From: Vibrio tapetis subsp. quintayensis
GTDB lineage: Bacteria; Pseudomonadota; Gammaproteobacteria; Enterobacterales; Vibrionaceae
Direction of reading: 5' to 3'
Length of the DNA stretch: 64,000 nt
Assembly (NCBI RefSeq): GCF_030409945.1
Contig: NZ_JAUFQV010000009.1
Span: 1 to 64,000, forward strand
Part shown: positions 19,001 to 28,529 of the stretch, in pieces
Layout: each line of letters begins with the position of its first letter
How positions within the stretch are numbered: position 1 is the stretch's first letter
Made by a program: the position numbers and the translations under genes
Notes under the pieces: generated by a model
What the model saw: the letters and a program-made list of their open reading frames with translations, nothing else
Database searches by the model: none
Told to the model about the DNA's origin: nothing

Positions 19001-20287
19001 ATGAATGTTCGCGCAGCAGCAGCAAACGTACTTTTCCAAGTGGTAGACAAAGGCCACTCTCTTTCTCACGCTCTTCCAGCGGCGCAGAAAACCATCAAGC
19101 CACGCGATCATGCGTTGCTTCAAGAGATCTGTTACGGTGCTCTGCGTTATTTACCTCGCTTAGAGTCCATTGTCAATGAATTAATGGACACGCCATTAAA
19201 AGGTAAGCAGCGCGTATTCCATCACCTAATCTTGGTGGGTATTTATCAACTTAGCTTCATGCGAATCCCAGCACACGCGGCGGTGGGGGAAACGGTTGAA
19301 GCAACGGAAACCCTACGTGGTCCTCGCTTAAAAAACCTAATTAACGCGGTACTGCGTAATTATCAACGCAATCAAGAACAGTTAGACGAAATTTCTGTTA
19401 GCCACAGTGCAGGCAAATATGGCCACCCTGGTTGGATCATGAAATCACTTCAAGCGGCCTACCCAGACAAATGGGAAAGCATTGTAGAAGCCAACAACCA
19501 GAAAGCCCCGATGTGGCTACGTGTGAACCGCCAGCACCATACTCGTGACGAGTACATGGAACTGCTTAAAAACGAAAACATTGAATGCATTGCGCACTCG
19601 AAAGCCCAAGACGCCATAAAATTGGCCGCGCCTTGTGATGTGATGACGCTACCGGGCTTTGATAAAGGCTGGGTATCTGTTCAGGACGCCGCGGCTCAAC
19701 TGTCGGTAGACTTCTTAGCACCACAAAATGGCGACCTGATCTTAGATTGTTGTGCCGCACCTGGTGGTAAAACCGCACACATTCTAGAACACACTAACGA
19801 CACTGAAGTGGTGGCGATTGATTGTGATGTGAACCGTTTAGACCGTGTATACGACAACCTAGATCGCTTGCAACTAAAAGCCGACGTGATTTGCGGTGAC
19901 GCTCGCTACCCTGAAGAGTGGTGGACTGGTGGTCAGTTTGACCGAATTTTACTTGATGCTCCATGTTCAGCAACTGGCGTAATACGTCGTCACCCAGACA
20001 TCAAATGGCTACGTCGCGCGACCGATATTGAAGCATTGGCTGAATTACAAAGTGAAATCTTTGATGCCATGTGGCGTCAGCTGAAGCCAGGTGGCACCAT
20101 GGTGTATGCAACCTGCTCAGTAACACCACAGGAAAACCGCGATCAAGTCATCGCATTCCTAAAGCGTACTGAAGATGCACAACTAGAAGGCTCTGATCCA
20201 AAAAACCCAGGCTACCAGATTCTACCTGGCGATGAAGATATGGATGGTTTCTACTACGCCGTTCTAACCAAGCGTACAGACAGCTAA
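19001..20287 (+). CDS. rsmB: 16S rRNA m5C967 methyltransferase
   Basis: RsmB methylates C967 of 16S rRNA with S-adenosylmethionine. The ATG at 19001 ([15 protein letters not shown]) is preferred to a TTG six bases earlier; the protein is then 428 aa, as expected. A NusB-like N-terminal domain (about 1-140) is followed by the Rossmann methyltransferase: [14 protein letters not shown] (about 250-263), [15 protein letters not shown] (about 321-335, with one active Cys) and [10 protein letters not shown] (about 371-380, with the catalytic Cys). It is in the def-fmt-rsmB-trkA order shared with E. coli. Confidence 0.97.
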   Translation: MNVRAAAANVLFQVVDKGHSLSHALPAAQKTIKPRDHALLQEICYGALRYLPRLESIVNELMDTPLKGKQRVFHHLILVGIYQLSFMRIPAHAAVGETVEATETLRGPRLKNLINAVLRNYQRNQEQLDEISVSHSAGKYGHPGWIMKSLQAAYPDKWESIVEANNQKAPMWLRVNRQHHTRDEYMELLKNENIECIAHSKAQDAIKLAAPCDVMTLPGFDKGWVSVQDAAAQLSVDFLAPQNGDLILDCCAAPGGKTAHILEHTNDTEVVAIDCDVNRLDRVYDNLDRLQLKADVICGDARYPEEWWTGGQFDRILLDAPCSATGVIRRHPDIKWLRRATDIEALAELQSEIFDAMWRQLKPGGTMVYATCSVTPQENRDQVIAFLKRTEDAQLEGSDPKNPGYQILPGDEDMDGFYYAVLTKRTDS

Positions 20288-20314
20288 CCAAAACACGAAG
20301 TACAACTAAGACTA

Positions 20315-20338
20315 CAGAGCGAGCATAAGCTCGCTCTG
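20315..20338 (+). other. intergenic hairpin rsmB/trkA
   Basis: CAGAGCGAGC-ATAA-GCTCGCTCTG, a perfect 10-bp GC-rich stem ending 22 bases before the trkA start codon. No U-run follows. It lies just ahead of the trkA Shine-Dalgarno (AGGTGA, 20352-20357) and could tune mRNA decay or translation. Confidence 0.65.
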
Positions 20339-20360
20339 ATTGAGATAACATAGGTGAACG

Positions 20361-21737
20361 ATGAAAATCATCATACTTGGTGCTGGGCAAGTCGGCGGCA
20401 CACTGGCAGAAAACTTGGTGGGTGAAAACAACGATATTACGGTTGTTGACCGTGATGGCGATCGCCTAAGAGAACTACAAGATAAGTATGACCTTCGTGT
20501 GGTGAATGGTTATGCCAGTCACCCCGACACTCTGCAAGAAGCCGGCGCTCAAGATGCGGATATGCTGGTTGCCGTAACCAATGCGGATGAAACCAACATG
20601 GCGGCTTGCCAAGTAGCGTTTACCCTGTTTAACACACCAAACCGTATTGCTCGAATTCGTTCACCGCAATACCTGGCTCAAAAAGACGCGTTATTTCAAT
20701 CTGGTGCGATTCCAGTTGATCACCTAATTGCACCAGAAGAATTAGTAACAAGCTACATTGAGCGCTTAATCCAATACCCTGGAGCTCTGCAAGTGGTCAG
20801 TTTTGCTGAACGAAAAGTCAGCTTAGTGGCGGTAAAAGCCTATTACGGCGGCCCGTTAGTGGGTAATGCGTTATCCGCGTTGCGTGAACACATGCCGCAC
20901 ATTGATACTCGCGTGGCAGCAATCTTCCGTCAAGGTCGCCCTATCAGGCCTCAAGGCACAACCATCATTGAAGCCGACGATGAAGTATTCTTTGTTGCGG
21001 CCAGTAATCATATTCGCTCAGTAATGAGTGAACTGCAAAGACTAGAGAAACCATACCGCCGCATCATGATTGTTGGTGGTGGTAATATCGGAGCTAGCCT
21101 TGCGAAAAGACTTGAACAACAATACAGCGTGAAACTGATTGAGCGCAGCACTCATCGTGCCGAGCAATTATCAGAAGAATTAGAAAACACCATCGTATTT
21201 TGTGGCGACGCCGCTGACCAGGAACTGCTACTAGAAGAAAATATCGACCAAGTTGATGTGTTCATCGCTCTCACCAATGAAGATGAAACCAACATCATGT
21301 CTGCCATGCTAGCAAAACGCATGGGCGCTAAAAAAGTAATGGTGCTGATCCAACGTGGTGCCTACGTTGATTTGGTTCAAGGTGGCGTTATCGATGTCGC
21401 CATATCACCACAACAAGCGACTATTTCAGCCTTGCTGACTCATGTTCGTCGAGCCGATATTGTTAACGTATCGTCATTACGACGTGGCGCAGCAGAAGCC
21501 ATCGAAGCCATCGCTCACGGTGACGAAAGCACATCTAAAGTAGTTGGCCGGGCCGTTGGCGACATTAAGCTTCCTCCGGGCACGACCATTGGTGCTATTG
21601 TTCGTGGTGAAGAAGTACTCATTGCCCACGACAGAACCGTTATTGAACAAGACGATCACGTTGTGATGTTCTTAGTCGATAAAAAATACGTACCCGATGT
21701 TGAACGTCTATTCCAACCGAGTCCTTTCTTCCTATAA
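20361..21737 (+). CDS. trkA: Trk system potassium uptake protein TrkA
   Basis: The peripheral nucleotide-binding gate subunit of the Trk potassium transporter. The 458-aa protein has two tandem RCK units: the first begins [16 protein letters not shown] (3-18) with acidic residue near VVD (about 30), the second [17 protein letters not shown] (about 234-250). Each is followed by an RCK_C subdomain (about 142-225 and 370-455). It gates TrkH in response to ATP, ADP and NAD(H). trkH, its membrane partner, follows 71 bases downstream. Confidence 0.97.
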   Translation: MKIIILGAGQVGGTLAENLVGENNDITVVDRDGDRLRELQDKYDLRVVNGYASHPDTLQEAGAQDADMLVAVTNADETNMAACQVAFTLFNTPNRIARIRSPQYLAQKDALFQSGAIPVDHLIAPEELVTSYIERLIQYPGALQVVSFAERKVSLVAVKAYYGGPLVGNALSALREHMPHIDTRVAAIFRQGRPIRPQGTTIIEADDEVFFVAASNHIRSVMSELQRLEKPYRRIMIVGGGNIGASLAKRLEQQYSVKLIERSTHRAEQLSEELENTIVFCGDAADQELLLEENIDQVDVFIALTNEDETNIMSAMLAKRMGAKKVMVLIQRGAYVDLVQGGVIDVAISPQQATISALLTHVRRADIVNVSSLRRGAAEAIEAIAHGDESTSKVVGRAVGDIKLPPGTTIGAIVRGEEVLIAHDRTVIEQDDHVVMFLVDKKYVPDVERLFQPSPFFL

Positions 21738-21757
21738 TCGAGCTATGCTTTGGGGTG

Positions 21758-21778
21758 GTAATCCTGCGTTAGGATTAC
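21758..21778 (+). other. intergenic hairpin trkA/trkH
   Basis: GTAATCCT-GCGTT-AGGATTAC, a perfect 8-bp stem 30 bases before the trkH start, without a U-run. It is the third such hairpin in the three longer gaps of this operon. Confidence 0.6.
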
Positions 21779-21808
21779 TACCAACAAGCCTGCTGGTGAA
21801 CAATCGTT

Positions 21809-23254
21809 ATGGTTAACCTACGCCCTATTTTATTCGTTATTGGACTTGTGCTATCAAAGTTAGCGCTGTTTATGTACGTGCCTACCATCGTTGCATTTAT
21901 CACGGGTACAGGTGGGTTTTTAGAATTTGGTAAGTCACTGATCATCTTGCATGTGGCCGCTTTTGCCTGTTTAACCATTGGCCGAACCGCAACATTTCGG
22001 CTAGGTGTGCGAGATATGTTTCTCATTACCTCGTTGGTCTGGACAATAGCCAGTGCGTTTGCCGCCCTACCGTTTGTTTTCATCAACCATATTAGCTTTA
22101 CCGATGCTTACTTTGAAACAATGTCAGGAATAACGACAACCGGTTCTACCGTACTCAGCGGCCTAGACTCGATGGCACCAAGCATTTTACTCTGGCGTTC
22201 AATTTTACAATGGCTCGGCGGGATCGGGTTTATCGTAATGGGCGTGGCGATATTACCCATGCTAAATGTTGGGGGGATGCGACTATTCCAAACTGAGTCT
22301 TCTGATTGGTCCGATAAAAGCTCTCCTAGAATGAAAAACGTGGCAATAAACATTGTGTACGTTTATCTGACACTAACGGCACTGTGCATTATTGGCTATT
22401 TAGTCACTGGCATGAACTTATTTGATGCCGTCAATCATGCTTTTACCACATTATCTACAGGTGGATATTCTACATCTGACGGGTCGATGAACCACTTCTC
22501 TCACGGCTCTCAATGGGTAGGGACGCTATTTATGTTCCTTGGTGGTCTGCCATTCTTGCTGTTTGTTGTCGCCCTTAAAAAGCGCACCCCAAAGGCTTTA
22601 TGGCGTGATGCACAAGTTCGTGGCTTCTTCTATTTGGTTGTCACCACCACCTTAATTGTGGCGTTATGGCTGACTTACCATAACCATTACCACTTTATCG
22701 ATGCGGTACGTGTCGCTATGTTTAACATCGTTTCGGTGATCACTACCACCGGTTTTGGCTTAGAAGACTTTTCAGCTTGGGGCGCACTGCCGACGGTTAT
22801 TTTTGCCTTTATCATGATGGCAGGGGCGTGTTCTGGCTCAACTTCTGGCGGCATAAAAGTGTTCCGCTTTCAAATCGCATTAACCTTGTTAAACAAACAA
22901 ATGCTGAGGCTAATCCACCCATCAGGTGTGTTTGTTCAAAAGTACAACCAGCGCCAAGTGAATGACGACATCGTCCGTTCTCTGGTCGCTTTTGGCTTAA
23001 CCTTTTTTATTACCATCATCATCATTGCCGCCATTCTCAGCGGACTGGGTCTTGACTCTGTAACTGCGATATCAGGTGCAGTAACTGCGGTTGCGAATGT
23101 GGGGCCTGGAATGGGTAACGTGATAGGCCCGACAGGTAATTTTGCTTCTTTACCAGACAGCGCTAAATGGGTATTAAGTGTAGGCATGTTGATGGGAAGA
23201 CTGGAAATACTGACCATTCTGGTACTTTTCTTTCCAGCCTTTTGGCGTCGTTAA
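21809..23254 (+). CDS. trkH: Trk potassium transporter membrane subunit TrkH
   Basis: The pore-forming inner-membrane subunit that imports K+ through a four-fold repeat of M1-P-M2 elements. The 481-aa protein is strongly hydrophobic. The filter-like loops are visible as [10 protein letters not shown] (about 110), [11 protein letters not shown] (about 217), [11 protein letters not shown] (about 311) and [11 protein letters not shown] (about 430). A GGTGA ribosome site precedes the ATG. It is paired with trkA. Its last four bases overlap the stop codon of the convergent hemolysin III-like gene. Confidence 0.97.
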   Translation: MVNLRPILFVIGLVLSKLALFMYVPTIVAFITGTGGFLEFGKSLIILHVAAFACLTIGRTATFRLGVRDMFLITSLVWTIASAFAALPFVFINHISFTDAYFETMSGITTTGSTVLSGLDSMAPSILLWRSILQWLGGIGFIVMGVAILPMLNVGGMRLFQTESSDWSDKSSPRMKNVAINIVYVYLTLTALCIIGYLVTGMNLFDAVNHAFTTLSTGGYSTSDGSMNHFSHGSQWVGTLFMFLGGLPFLLFVVALKKRTPKALWRDAQVRGFFYLVVTTTLIVALWLTYHNHYHFIDAVRVAMFNIVSVITTTGFGLEDFSAWGALPTVIFAFIMMAGACSGSTSGGIKVFRFQIALTLLNKQMLRLIHPSGVFVQKYNQRQVNDDIVRSLVAFGLTFFITIIIIAAILSGLGLDSVTAISGAVTAVANVGPGMGNVIGPTGNFASLPDSAKWVLSVGMLMGRLEILTILVLFFPAFWRR

Positions 23255-23904
23255 ATCGGTGTGACAAACAAATAAATAGCAAAAAAATGACACGCGCTGC
23301 CCGCTAATACAAAGCCATGCCATATGGCGTGGTTGTATGGAATGCGATCATTAGCGTAAAAAATCACGCCTAGCGAATACACCACGCCACCTAAAGCGAG
23401 CAATACCAGCCCACCGATATCAATGGTAATCGCCAGTTGATAAATAACCACTAGCGACAGCCAGCCCATACTCAGGTAGCTGTAGAGCGACAAACGTTCG
23501 AAACGATAAATGAACACCACTTTGCCAATGATCCCCACTAAGGCTATCAACCAAATAACGCCCATTAAGCCAATCGCCAGAGGCGTGCGCAGCCCAACAA
23601 GTAAGAATGGCGTATAACTGCCGGCTATCAATAAATAGATAGCACAGTGATCAAACGTTTTTAGCCATCGTTGTGCTGATGGTTTAGTGTTGGCATGGTA
23701 AAGCGTCGATGCAAGATACAGTAAAATCATGCTGCTACCGTAAGCCGTCATGCTAAAAAACGTCAGCATATCGGCTTGGTAACTGAAAGACTTAACCAAC
23801 ATAAGGACTAAGCCAATCACACTGGCCAACAGCCCCACCCCATGGGTAATCGTATTGGCTAGCTCTTCTTTTTTACTGTAATCATTAATGGATAGCTCGG
23901 TCAT
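23251..23904 (-). CDS. hemolysin III family (PAQR/TrhA-type) membrane protein
   Basis: A 217-aa integral inner-membrane protein with about seven transmembrane segments, of the Hly-III/PAQR superfamily (E. coli YqfA/TrhA). Family motifs: [12 protein letters not shown] (about 17-28), [10 protein letters not shown] (about 65-74), [16 protein letters not shown] (about 86-101) and the C-terminal [20 protein letters not shown] (about 191-210). The conserved His and Asp residues could bind a metal as in PAQR proteins. The hemolysin name is historical; in E. coli the homologue affects membrane energetics. It converges on trkH with a 4-base overlap. Confidence 0.93.
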   Translation of the reverse strand: MTELSINDYSKKEELANTITHGVGLLASVIGLVLMLVKSFSYQADMLTFFSMTAYGSSMILLYLASTLYHANTKPSAQRWLKTFDHCAIYLLIAGSYTPFLLVGLRTPLAIGLMGVIWLIALVGIIGKVVFIYRFERLSLYSYLSMGWLSLVVIYQLAITIDIGGLVLLALGGVVYSLGVIFYANDRIPYNHAIWHGFVLAGSACHFFAIYLFVTPI

Positions 23905-24012
23905 AAACGCCTTAAAAACTAGAGTTAGAACTCAACATTCGGCAGTATGACACATTCAGAGTACACATGTAAGCTGAAATTATTAACAGACATCCACACT
24001 CAACATGCGCAG

Positions 24013-24810
24013 TTAACCACTGGTCGAATCAAGAAACTCGAGCACTTGCTTTCCTGCTTCTTCACCACTGAGATCGACAGGAAGTTCCAGTTGTCTCTTC
24101 AATTCACTGGTACCCAACAAGCTCGCAACTAAGCCTCCTAGCCCTTTCTTTTGTCTGTCTATTTCAAACCAGAGCGATAGTTTATCTTCGTCTCGGTAAG
24201 CAATGATCTCCAACTCGCGCCAGCGACCATGGAAAGGCCCAGTAGTCGGCACAAACTCAAATTCTTGTACAAATGGCAATTCGAACCCTTTTGCCGCTTC
24301 ACATTCTACTTGGCGAATACGCAGCCCCTGATCTTCTAAAGCGGTAAAAATTCCGTCTAGCATAGGTTCTGGCCTGACGGTCAACACGTCTTTATCACTT
24401 GGATCTACCGCCATAGAAATATCCAAGCCAGTTTCAAGCCACACTTTGGCATCACCAATGGTTACTGGCGTGTTTAAAGGTACATCTAGCTCGACATCAA
24501 ATTCTCGTTCTTTACCTGACTCAATAGTAAACGCATAAGGTAAAGTCCAACTTGCCAACGCATATTTCACTTTTACTCTTTTTGTTCGATGTTGGCGTTC
24601 ATCATTGCCCGAAGTGTCGATGACCTCTTCCACATATTGACTGCATAGTTTTAGGTCAATGTTATCGATAGCTTGGTCAGTTGAGCCGCCATAGACGTGA
24701 ATTTTTATGTTAATTTTCCCACCAGGGACTAAGAATTCCTGCTGTAAGACTGAATCGACCTTGGCACTGCCAATTCCAAAGCTGGCTAATGTTTTCTTAA
24801 AAAAAGACAT
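24013..24810 (-). CDS. Spo0M-like (SpoOM family) protein
   Basis: A 265-aa protein of the Spo0M family, named after a Bacillus sporulation-control protein but widespread in non-sporulating bacteria. The fold is arrestin-like: two beta-sandwich halves, here about residues 1-130 and 135-260. The start MSFFKKTLASFGIGSAKVD and the following LVPGGKINIKIHVYGG are typical. No signal peptide or membrane segment is visible. The role in vibrios is unknown. It has no obvious operon partner, with 202 bases between it and the downstream convergent side and over 300 bases to the next gene. Confidence 0.85.
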   Translation of the reverse strand: MSFFKKTLASFGIGSAKVDSVLQQEFLVPGGKINIKIHVYGGSTDQAIDNIDLKLCSQYVEEVIDTSGNDERQHRTKRVKVKYALASWTLPYAFTIESGKEREFDVELDVPLNTPVTIGDAKVWLETGLDISMAVDPSDKDVLTVRPEPMLDGIFTALEDQGLRIRQVECEAAKGFELPFVQEFEFVPTTGPFHGRWRELEIIAYRDEDKLSLWFEIDRQKKGLGGLVASLLGTSELKRQLELPVDLSGEEAGKQVLEFLDSTSG

Positions 24811-25034
24811 TTAAGACTCCTGTTTTGACACCATAAATTCACTACCGAGATAAAGAACGCAGTGATCAGCTATTTTCCTCCCTCATATTAAGCATGTTGA
24901 ACAAGCAAGTTCAATCCATTCCCGTTCGCTATTAATATAATGTTCAAAAAACCAGCAAATTATTAGTGTAAACGGTCGCCCAATTTAATTGAAAGTGCTA
25001 GTCTATTTAGTGGGTATGATTTCATATCTAAACA

Positions 25035-25093
25035 CCTAATTATGGTTTGGATTGGCACGTGCCAGAAGAGATTTATCTCACGCGATAATTAGG
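25035..25093 (+). other. structured 5' leader, candidate cis-regulatory RNA
   Basis: In the 326-bp gap 24811-25136, the 59 bases 25035-25093 are closed by a perfect 9-bp inverted repeat (CCTAATTAT / ATAATTAGG). Inside are two smaller hairpins: TGGC-ACGT-GCCA (25053-25064, also a 12-bp perfect palindrome) and GAGA-TTTA-TCTC (25067-25078). This is a three-way-junction-like layout. A further GGCA...TGCC pair lies at 25104-25118, just before the ribosome site of the 55-codon gene. It matches no riboswitch class that I can recognise. The rest of the gap (24811-25034) is AT-rich with no gene seen. Confidence 0.45.
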
Positions 25094-25136
25094 CCATTAA
25101 TTTGGCAAAGGATATGCCTGACTGTTAGGTAAACTA

Positions 25137-25304
25137 ATGCGCCCAACTTCCGTCAGGTTTTCGCACACTCATTGTAGTGCGTCACGCCGTCGTAGCAGCT
25201 TTGTTGCTGCACCAGTAGCAGCTAAAGCAACGCCACAAGTAAACTTAGTTAAGCAAACGGCTCTAACCAGTCCAACGCAAGACAAAGTCACTCAAGCGGC
25301 ATAA
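25137..25304 (+). CDS. small basic protein of 55 aa, uncharacterised
   Basis: An intact 55-codon reading frame with an AGG ribosome site seven bases before its ATG, a double stop (TAATAA), and a strong intrinsic terminator directly after the stop. The N-terminus is rich in Arg, Ser and His (MRPTSVRFSHTHCSASRRRS); the C-terminus is rich in Ala, Thr, Gln and Lys (SFVAAPVAAKATPQVNLV, then KQTALTSPTQDKVTQAA). No hydrophobic segment long enough to span a membrane is seen. I do not recognise the family. The gene signals argue that it is expressed, although the same transcript could also act as an RNA. Confidence 0.6.
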   Translation: MRPTSVRFSHTHCSASRRRSSFVAAPVAAKATPQVNLVKQTALTSPTQDKVTQAA

Positions 25305-25305
25305 T

Positions 25306-25338
25306 AAAAAAGCGCGGTCTTTAATACTGCGCTTTTTT
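25306..25338 (+). terminator. intrinsic terminator after the 55-codon gene
   Basis: AAAAAAGCGC and GCGCTTTTTT arms with a 13-base loop, starting one base after the double stop codon; the T-run continues into TCTTTT. Confidence 0.88.
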
Positions 25339-25507
25339 CTTTTCTATTGATCTGCTAATTTATCCCCACTCATACTAGGGTCGCTCAAGCCTGACGATAT
25401 GAAGTTATCAATAAGAATAAATTTACAAATAGCCAAAGCTCACATTGCCAGACCATCAAACCGCTTTGTAAGCACCTAATTGGCAACCATGCCCATGGAG
25501 AAAGAAA

Positions 25508-25774
25508 ATGAAGTGTCATCGCGTAAATGAATTAATTGAACTGATCCACCCTGAGTGGCAAAAAGATTCAGACATGAACTTACTGAAATTCATCGTAACG
25601 CTCGCTAAAGAAGCTGGCTACGAGGGAAAACTCGAAGATCTGACTGACGATGTACTCATTTATCACCTGAAAATGCGCAATAGTCAGAAAGAAGAAATGA
25701 TCCCAGGCCTTGCCAAAGACCAGGAAGATGATTTTAAGACCGCTATTTTAAGAGCTCGCGGTATCATCGAATAA
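25508..25774 (+). CDS. yihD: YihD family protein (DUF1040)
   Basis: An 88-aa acidic soluble protein nearly colinear with E. coli Yih[35 protein letters not shown] (about 45-57) and the C-terminal [13 protein letters not shown]. No membrane segment or catalytic motif is visible, and the biochemical role is unknown. A GGAGAAAG ribosome site precedes the ATG. The neighbourhood yihD...srkA-dsbA-yihG is as in E. coli, but ccoG is inserted after yihD. A hairpin terminator at 25792-25814 ends the transcript. Confidence 0.92.
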   Translation: MKCHRVNELIELIHPEWQKDSDMNLLKFIVTLAKEAGYEGKLEDLTDDVLIYHLKMRNSQKEEMIPGLAKDQEDDFKTAILRARGIIE

Positions 25775-25791
25775 CAAAATGTTCGTTCTAA

Positions 25792-25814
25792 AAAGCGGTG
25801 CCTCTCACCGCTTT
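25792..25814 (+). terminator. hairpin after yihD
   Basis: AAAGCGGTG-CCTCT-CACCGCTTT, a perfect 9-bp stem 17 bases past the yihD stop. Its T-run is short (TTTG), so termination may be partial. Confidence 0.7.
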
Positions 25815-26030
25815 GTTGCTTATTCTCATTAATGCAACAGTTCTAGATACTTAATCACCACGCTTTCCTCATGATTACTAACATTTTTGCTAAATCTTGA
25901 TAGCGCTAAAGAAATTTATTTAATGGCAGCGTTATACTCTCCTATTGCCGTGTCAGGCAGAAAGTAATGTCGGAATAAATAACCAGAAGGCAATGTACCT
26001 TCTCGCTTAGCTTAATAAGGACCGTTTTGT

Positions 26031-27449
26031 ATGAGTCAGGACAAAATCGATATCAAAGATGTGACTCCAAAAACCTTTAACCCGAAAACACACAAAGGGA
26101 AAAAGGACAGATTCAACCCAAGTAATCAAATTTATATCCGAGAAAGTAAAGGGGCATACCAAAAACTACGCCGTTACGGTGGTTGGTTTTTGCTACTCAT
26201 GTTTGCGATTGTGCCTTGGATTCCATACGGTGAAAGACAAGCCATTTTGCTAGATATTGGCCAACAACAGTTTAGCTTTTTCGGTACCACACTCTACCCA
26301 CAAGACCTCACCCTGCTTGCTTTGCTATTTATGATCGCAGCATTTGGCCTATTTTTTCTTACCACCTTTTTAGGGCGAGTTTGGTGTGGTTTTTTATGTC
26401 CTCAAACGGTATGGACATTTATGTTCGTGTGGTTTGAAGAAAAGCTAGAAGGTTCAGCCAATAAACGGCGTAAACAAGATGCAAGTAAGCTCACAGCAAA
26501 GCTTGCAGTAAGAAAAACCTTAAAGCACCTCGCTTGGTGGGCGATATCCATTGCTACTGGATTAACTTTCGTTGGATATTTTGTACCGGTAACCGATCTG
26601 GTGGTGGATTTTGTCACCTTTAACACTAGCTTTTGGCCCGCGTTTTGGGTGCTGTTTTTTGCTGGCTGTACCTACGCAAATGCCGGATGGATGCGTTCTA
26701 TCGTATGTTTACACATGTGTCCTTATGCTCGCTTTCAGTCAGCGATGTTCGACAAAGACACGTATATCGTGGGTTATGACAATAACCGCGGCGAAACACG
26801 CGGTCCACGCTCACGCAAAGCTGACCCGAAAGAGAAAGGCCTTGGTGACTGCATCGATTGCGACCTGTGTGTTCAAGTGTGCCCAACGGGTATCGATATC
26901 CGCGATGGACTACAATATGAGTGCATTAACTGCGGTGCCTGTATTGATGCTTGTGACAAAACCATGGAGCGCATGGGTTACCCGACTCGTTTAATCAGTT
27001 ACACCACGGAACACCGCTTGGCCGGAAATCACACCAAAGTAGTCAGGCCAAAACTCATTGGCTACGGAGTCGTACTCCTTGCCATGCTAGGCCTATTTGT
27101 GTTCCAAGTTATCAGTGTTGATCCAGCCGGTTTGAGTGTCCTTCGAGACCGAAATCAACTGTTCAAAACCAACAATGAGGGGCTGATTGAGAACACTTAC
27201 ACCTTAAAAGTGATCAACAAGACCCAACAGACACAAGAATATCAATTGGATGTGTCTGGGTTAACCGATGCAAAATGGTATGGTGCTCAAGCGGTACACG
27301 TACAGCCAGGTGAAGTCTTTAACTTACCAATATCGTTAGGAGTAGACTCTGATAATCTCAGCTCTCCTATTTCAACGATTCAGTTTATACTCACCGACAG
27401 TGACGATTTTTCCATTCAAGTGGAAAGCCGCTTTATTAAAAAGCTATAA
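26031..27449 (+). CDS. ccoG: cytochrome c oxidase accessory protein CcoG (FixG/RdxA)
   Basis: A 472-aa inner-membrane iron-sulfur protein needed for maturation of cbb3-type oxidase, where it is thought to reduce copper for the CuB site. About five transmembrane segments are seen (about 50-65, 90-115, 160-180, 195-215, 340-360). A CxxxxP-like membrane motif FLCPQTVW is present. Two 4Fe-4S clusters are predicted from CIDCDLCVQVCP (about 275-286) and CINCGACIDACDK (about 301-313). A C-terminal Ig-like periplasmic domain runs about 370-470. It is encoded away from any ccoNOPQ genes in the window. A ribosome site AAGGA precedes the ATG. Confidence 0.95.
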   Translation: MSQDKIDIKDVTPKTFNPKTHKGKKDRFNPSNQIYIRESKGAYQKLRRYGGWFLLLMFAIVPWIPYGERQAILLDIGQQQFSFFGTTLYPQDLTLLALLFMIAAFGLFFLTTFLGRVWCGFLCPQTVWTFMFVWFEEKLEGSANKRRKQDASKLTAKLAVRKTLKHLAWWAISIATGLTFVGYFVPVTDLVVDFVTFNTSFWPAFWVLFFAGCTYANAGWMRSIVCLHMCPYARFQSAMFDKDTYIVGYDNNRGETRGPRSRKADPKEKGLGDCIDCDLCVQVCPTGIDIRDGLQYECINCGACIDACDKTMERMGYPTRLISYTTEHRLAGNHTKVVRPKLIGYGVVLLAMLGLFVFQVISVDPAGLSVLRDRNQLFKTNNEGLIENTYTLKVINKTQQTQEYQLDVSGLTDAKWYGAQAVHVQPGEVFNLPISLGVDSDNLSSPISTIQFILTDSDDFSIQVESRFIKKL

Positions 27450-27469
27450 ACCTCATATCATTAATAAGG

Positions 27470-27495
27470 AAAGGGCTCAGCAATGAGCCTTTTTT
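27470..27495 (+). terminator. terminator-like hairpin overlapping the srkA translation start region
   Basis: AAAGGGCTC-AGCAAT-GAGCCTTTT with one G-U pair, followed by more T residues. It would end ccoG transcription. It also contains the best ribosome site (AAGGAAAGGG) and an ATG (27483) upstream of srkA; the srkA start with best homology (27501) lies just past the T-run. Confidence 0.7.
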
Positions 27496-27500
27496 ATTCT

Positions 27501-28487
27501 ATGTCCGAAAATGCTTTTAACTTTAATGCCCTGACTCCCGACTTTATGTGGTATGCCTTAGAAAGCATCGGCATTCGCGCTGAATCGGGCTTACTGGCTC
27601 TTAACAGCTACGAAAACCGCGTTTATCAGTTTAGTGACGAAGACAAAAAACGCTACGTGGTCAAGTTTTACCGCCCAATGCGCTGGAGCTTAGAGCAAAT
27701 TCAAGAAGAGCACGATTTTACGCTTGAAATGGTCGAACAAGAGATCCCGGTCGCGCCACCTATTCACATCAATGGGCAAACCATTCATCAGTATCAAGGT
27801 TACCTATTTTCTTTATTTGAAAGTGTTGGTGGGCGTCAATTTGAAGTTGATAACTTTGACCAACTAGAAGGCGCTGGTCGCTTTTTAGGCCGTATTCACA
27901 AGGTTGGTGAACGTCAACTTTTTACTCACAGACCAACGATGGGCTTGGATGAGTATCTGCGCAACCCTCGAGAGCTACTGGTACAATCAAATGTGATTCC
28001 ATCGCATCTAGAAAACAGCTTCTTTGGTGATTTAGATACGCTAATAAAAATGATTGAGGCTCAATGGACCGATAATTCGAAGATTATCCGCCTTCACGGT
28101 GACTGCCACCCAGGCAACATCCTATGGCGCGATGGCCCAATGTTTGTCGATCTCGATGACGCGAGGAATGGGCCTGCAATCCAAGATTTATGGATGTTAT
28201 TAAACGGTGATCGTGCCGATAAACTCGCGCAATTAGATACTATCCTTGAAGGCTATAGCGATTTTTGTGATTTCAACCCAGCGGAACTGGCACTTATAGA
28301 ACCACTACGCGGCTTACGAATGGTACATTATATGGCGTGGTTGACTAAGCGCTGGGATGACCCTGCATTTCCAATCGCTTTTCCGTGGTTTAACGACCCT
28401 AGGTATTGGGAAGGTCAGGTGCTTGCATTCAAAGAGCAAATGGCGGCACTGCAAGATGCACCGCTTTCTTTAATGCCTCAGTGGTAA
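27501..28487 (+). CDS. srkA: stress response kinase A (SrkA/YihE), Ser/Thr kinase
   Basis: A cytosolic eukaryotic-like kinase of the APH/choline-kinase fold; E. coli SrkA counters MazEF-linked stress death and Cpx stress. From the ATG at 27501 it has 328 aa and aligns from its first residues with E. coli YihE. Landmarks: LNSYENRVYQF (about 35-45), the catalytic-loop RLHGDCHPGNILWRDGP (about 197-213) and the metal-binding FVDLDDARNGP (about 215-225). An ATG at 27483 would add six residues and has the better ribosome site, so the exact start is open. dsbA follows 42 bases downstream, as in E. coli. Confidence 0.93.
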   Translation: MSENAFNFNALTPDFMWYALESIGIRAESGLLALNSYENRVYQFSDEDKKRYVVKFYRPMRWSLEQIQEEHDFTLEMVEQEIPVAPPIHINGQTIHQYQGYLFSLFESVGGRQFEVDNFDQLEGAGRFLGRIHKVGERQLFTHRPTMGLDEYLRNPRELLVQSNVIPSHLENSFFGDLDTLIKMIEAQWTDNSKIIRLHGDCHPGNILWRDGPMFVDLDDARNGPAIQDLWMLLNGDRADKLAQLDTILEGYSDFCDFNPAELALIEPLRGLRMVHYMAWLTKRWDDPAFPIAFPWFNDPRYWEGQVLAFKEQMAALQDAPLSLMPQW

Positions 28488-28529
28488 TCAAATACAGCTC
28501 ATACGGATCTAATGGAGAAAAAATACAAC

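Noticed and set aside
25103-25118. A sigma-54-like TGGCA-N-TGC arrangement (GG-N10-GC)
   Set aside because: The start point would fall on the ribosome site of the 55-codon gene, the -12 element is imperfect, and the bases are also explained by a local GGCA/TGCC stem.
25897-25910. Possible FNR site upstream of ccoG
   Set aside because: TTGAT is present, but the right half is CTAAA instead of ATCAA; too degenerate to call.
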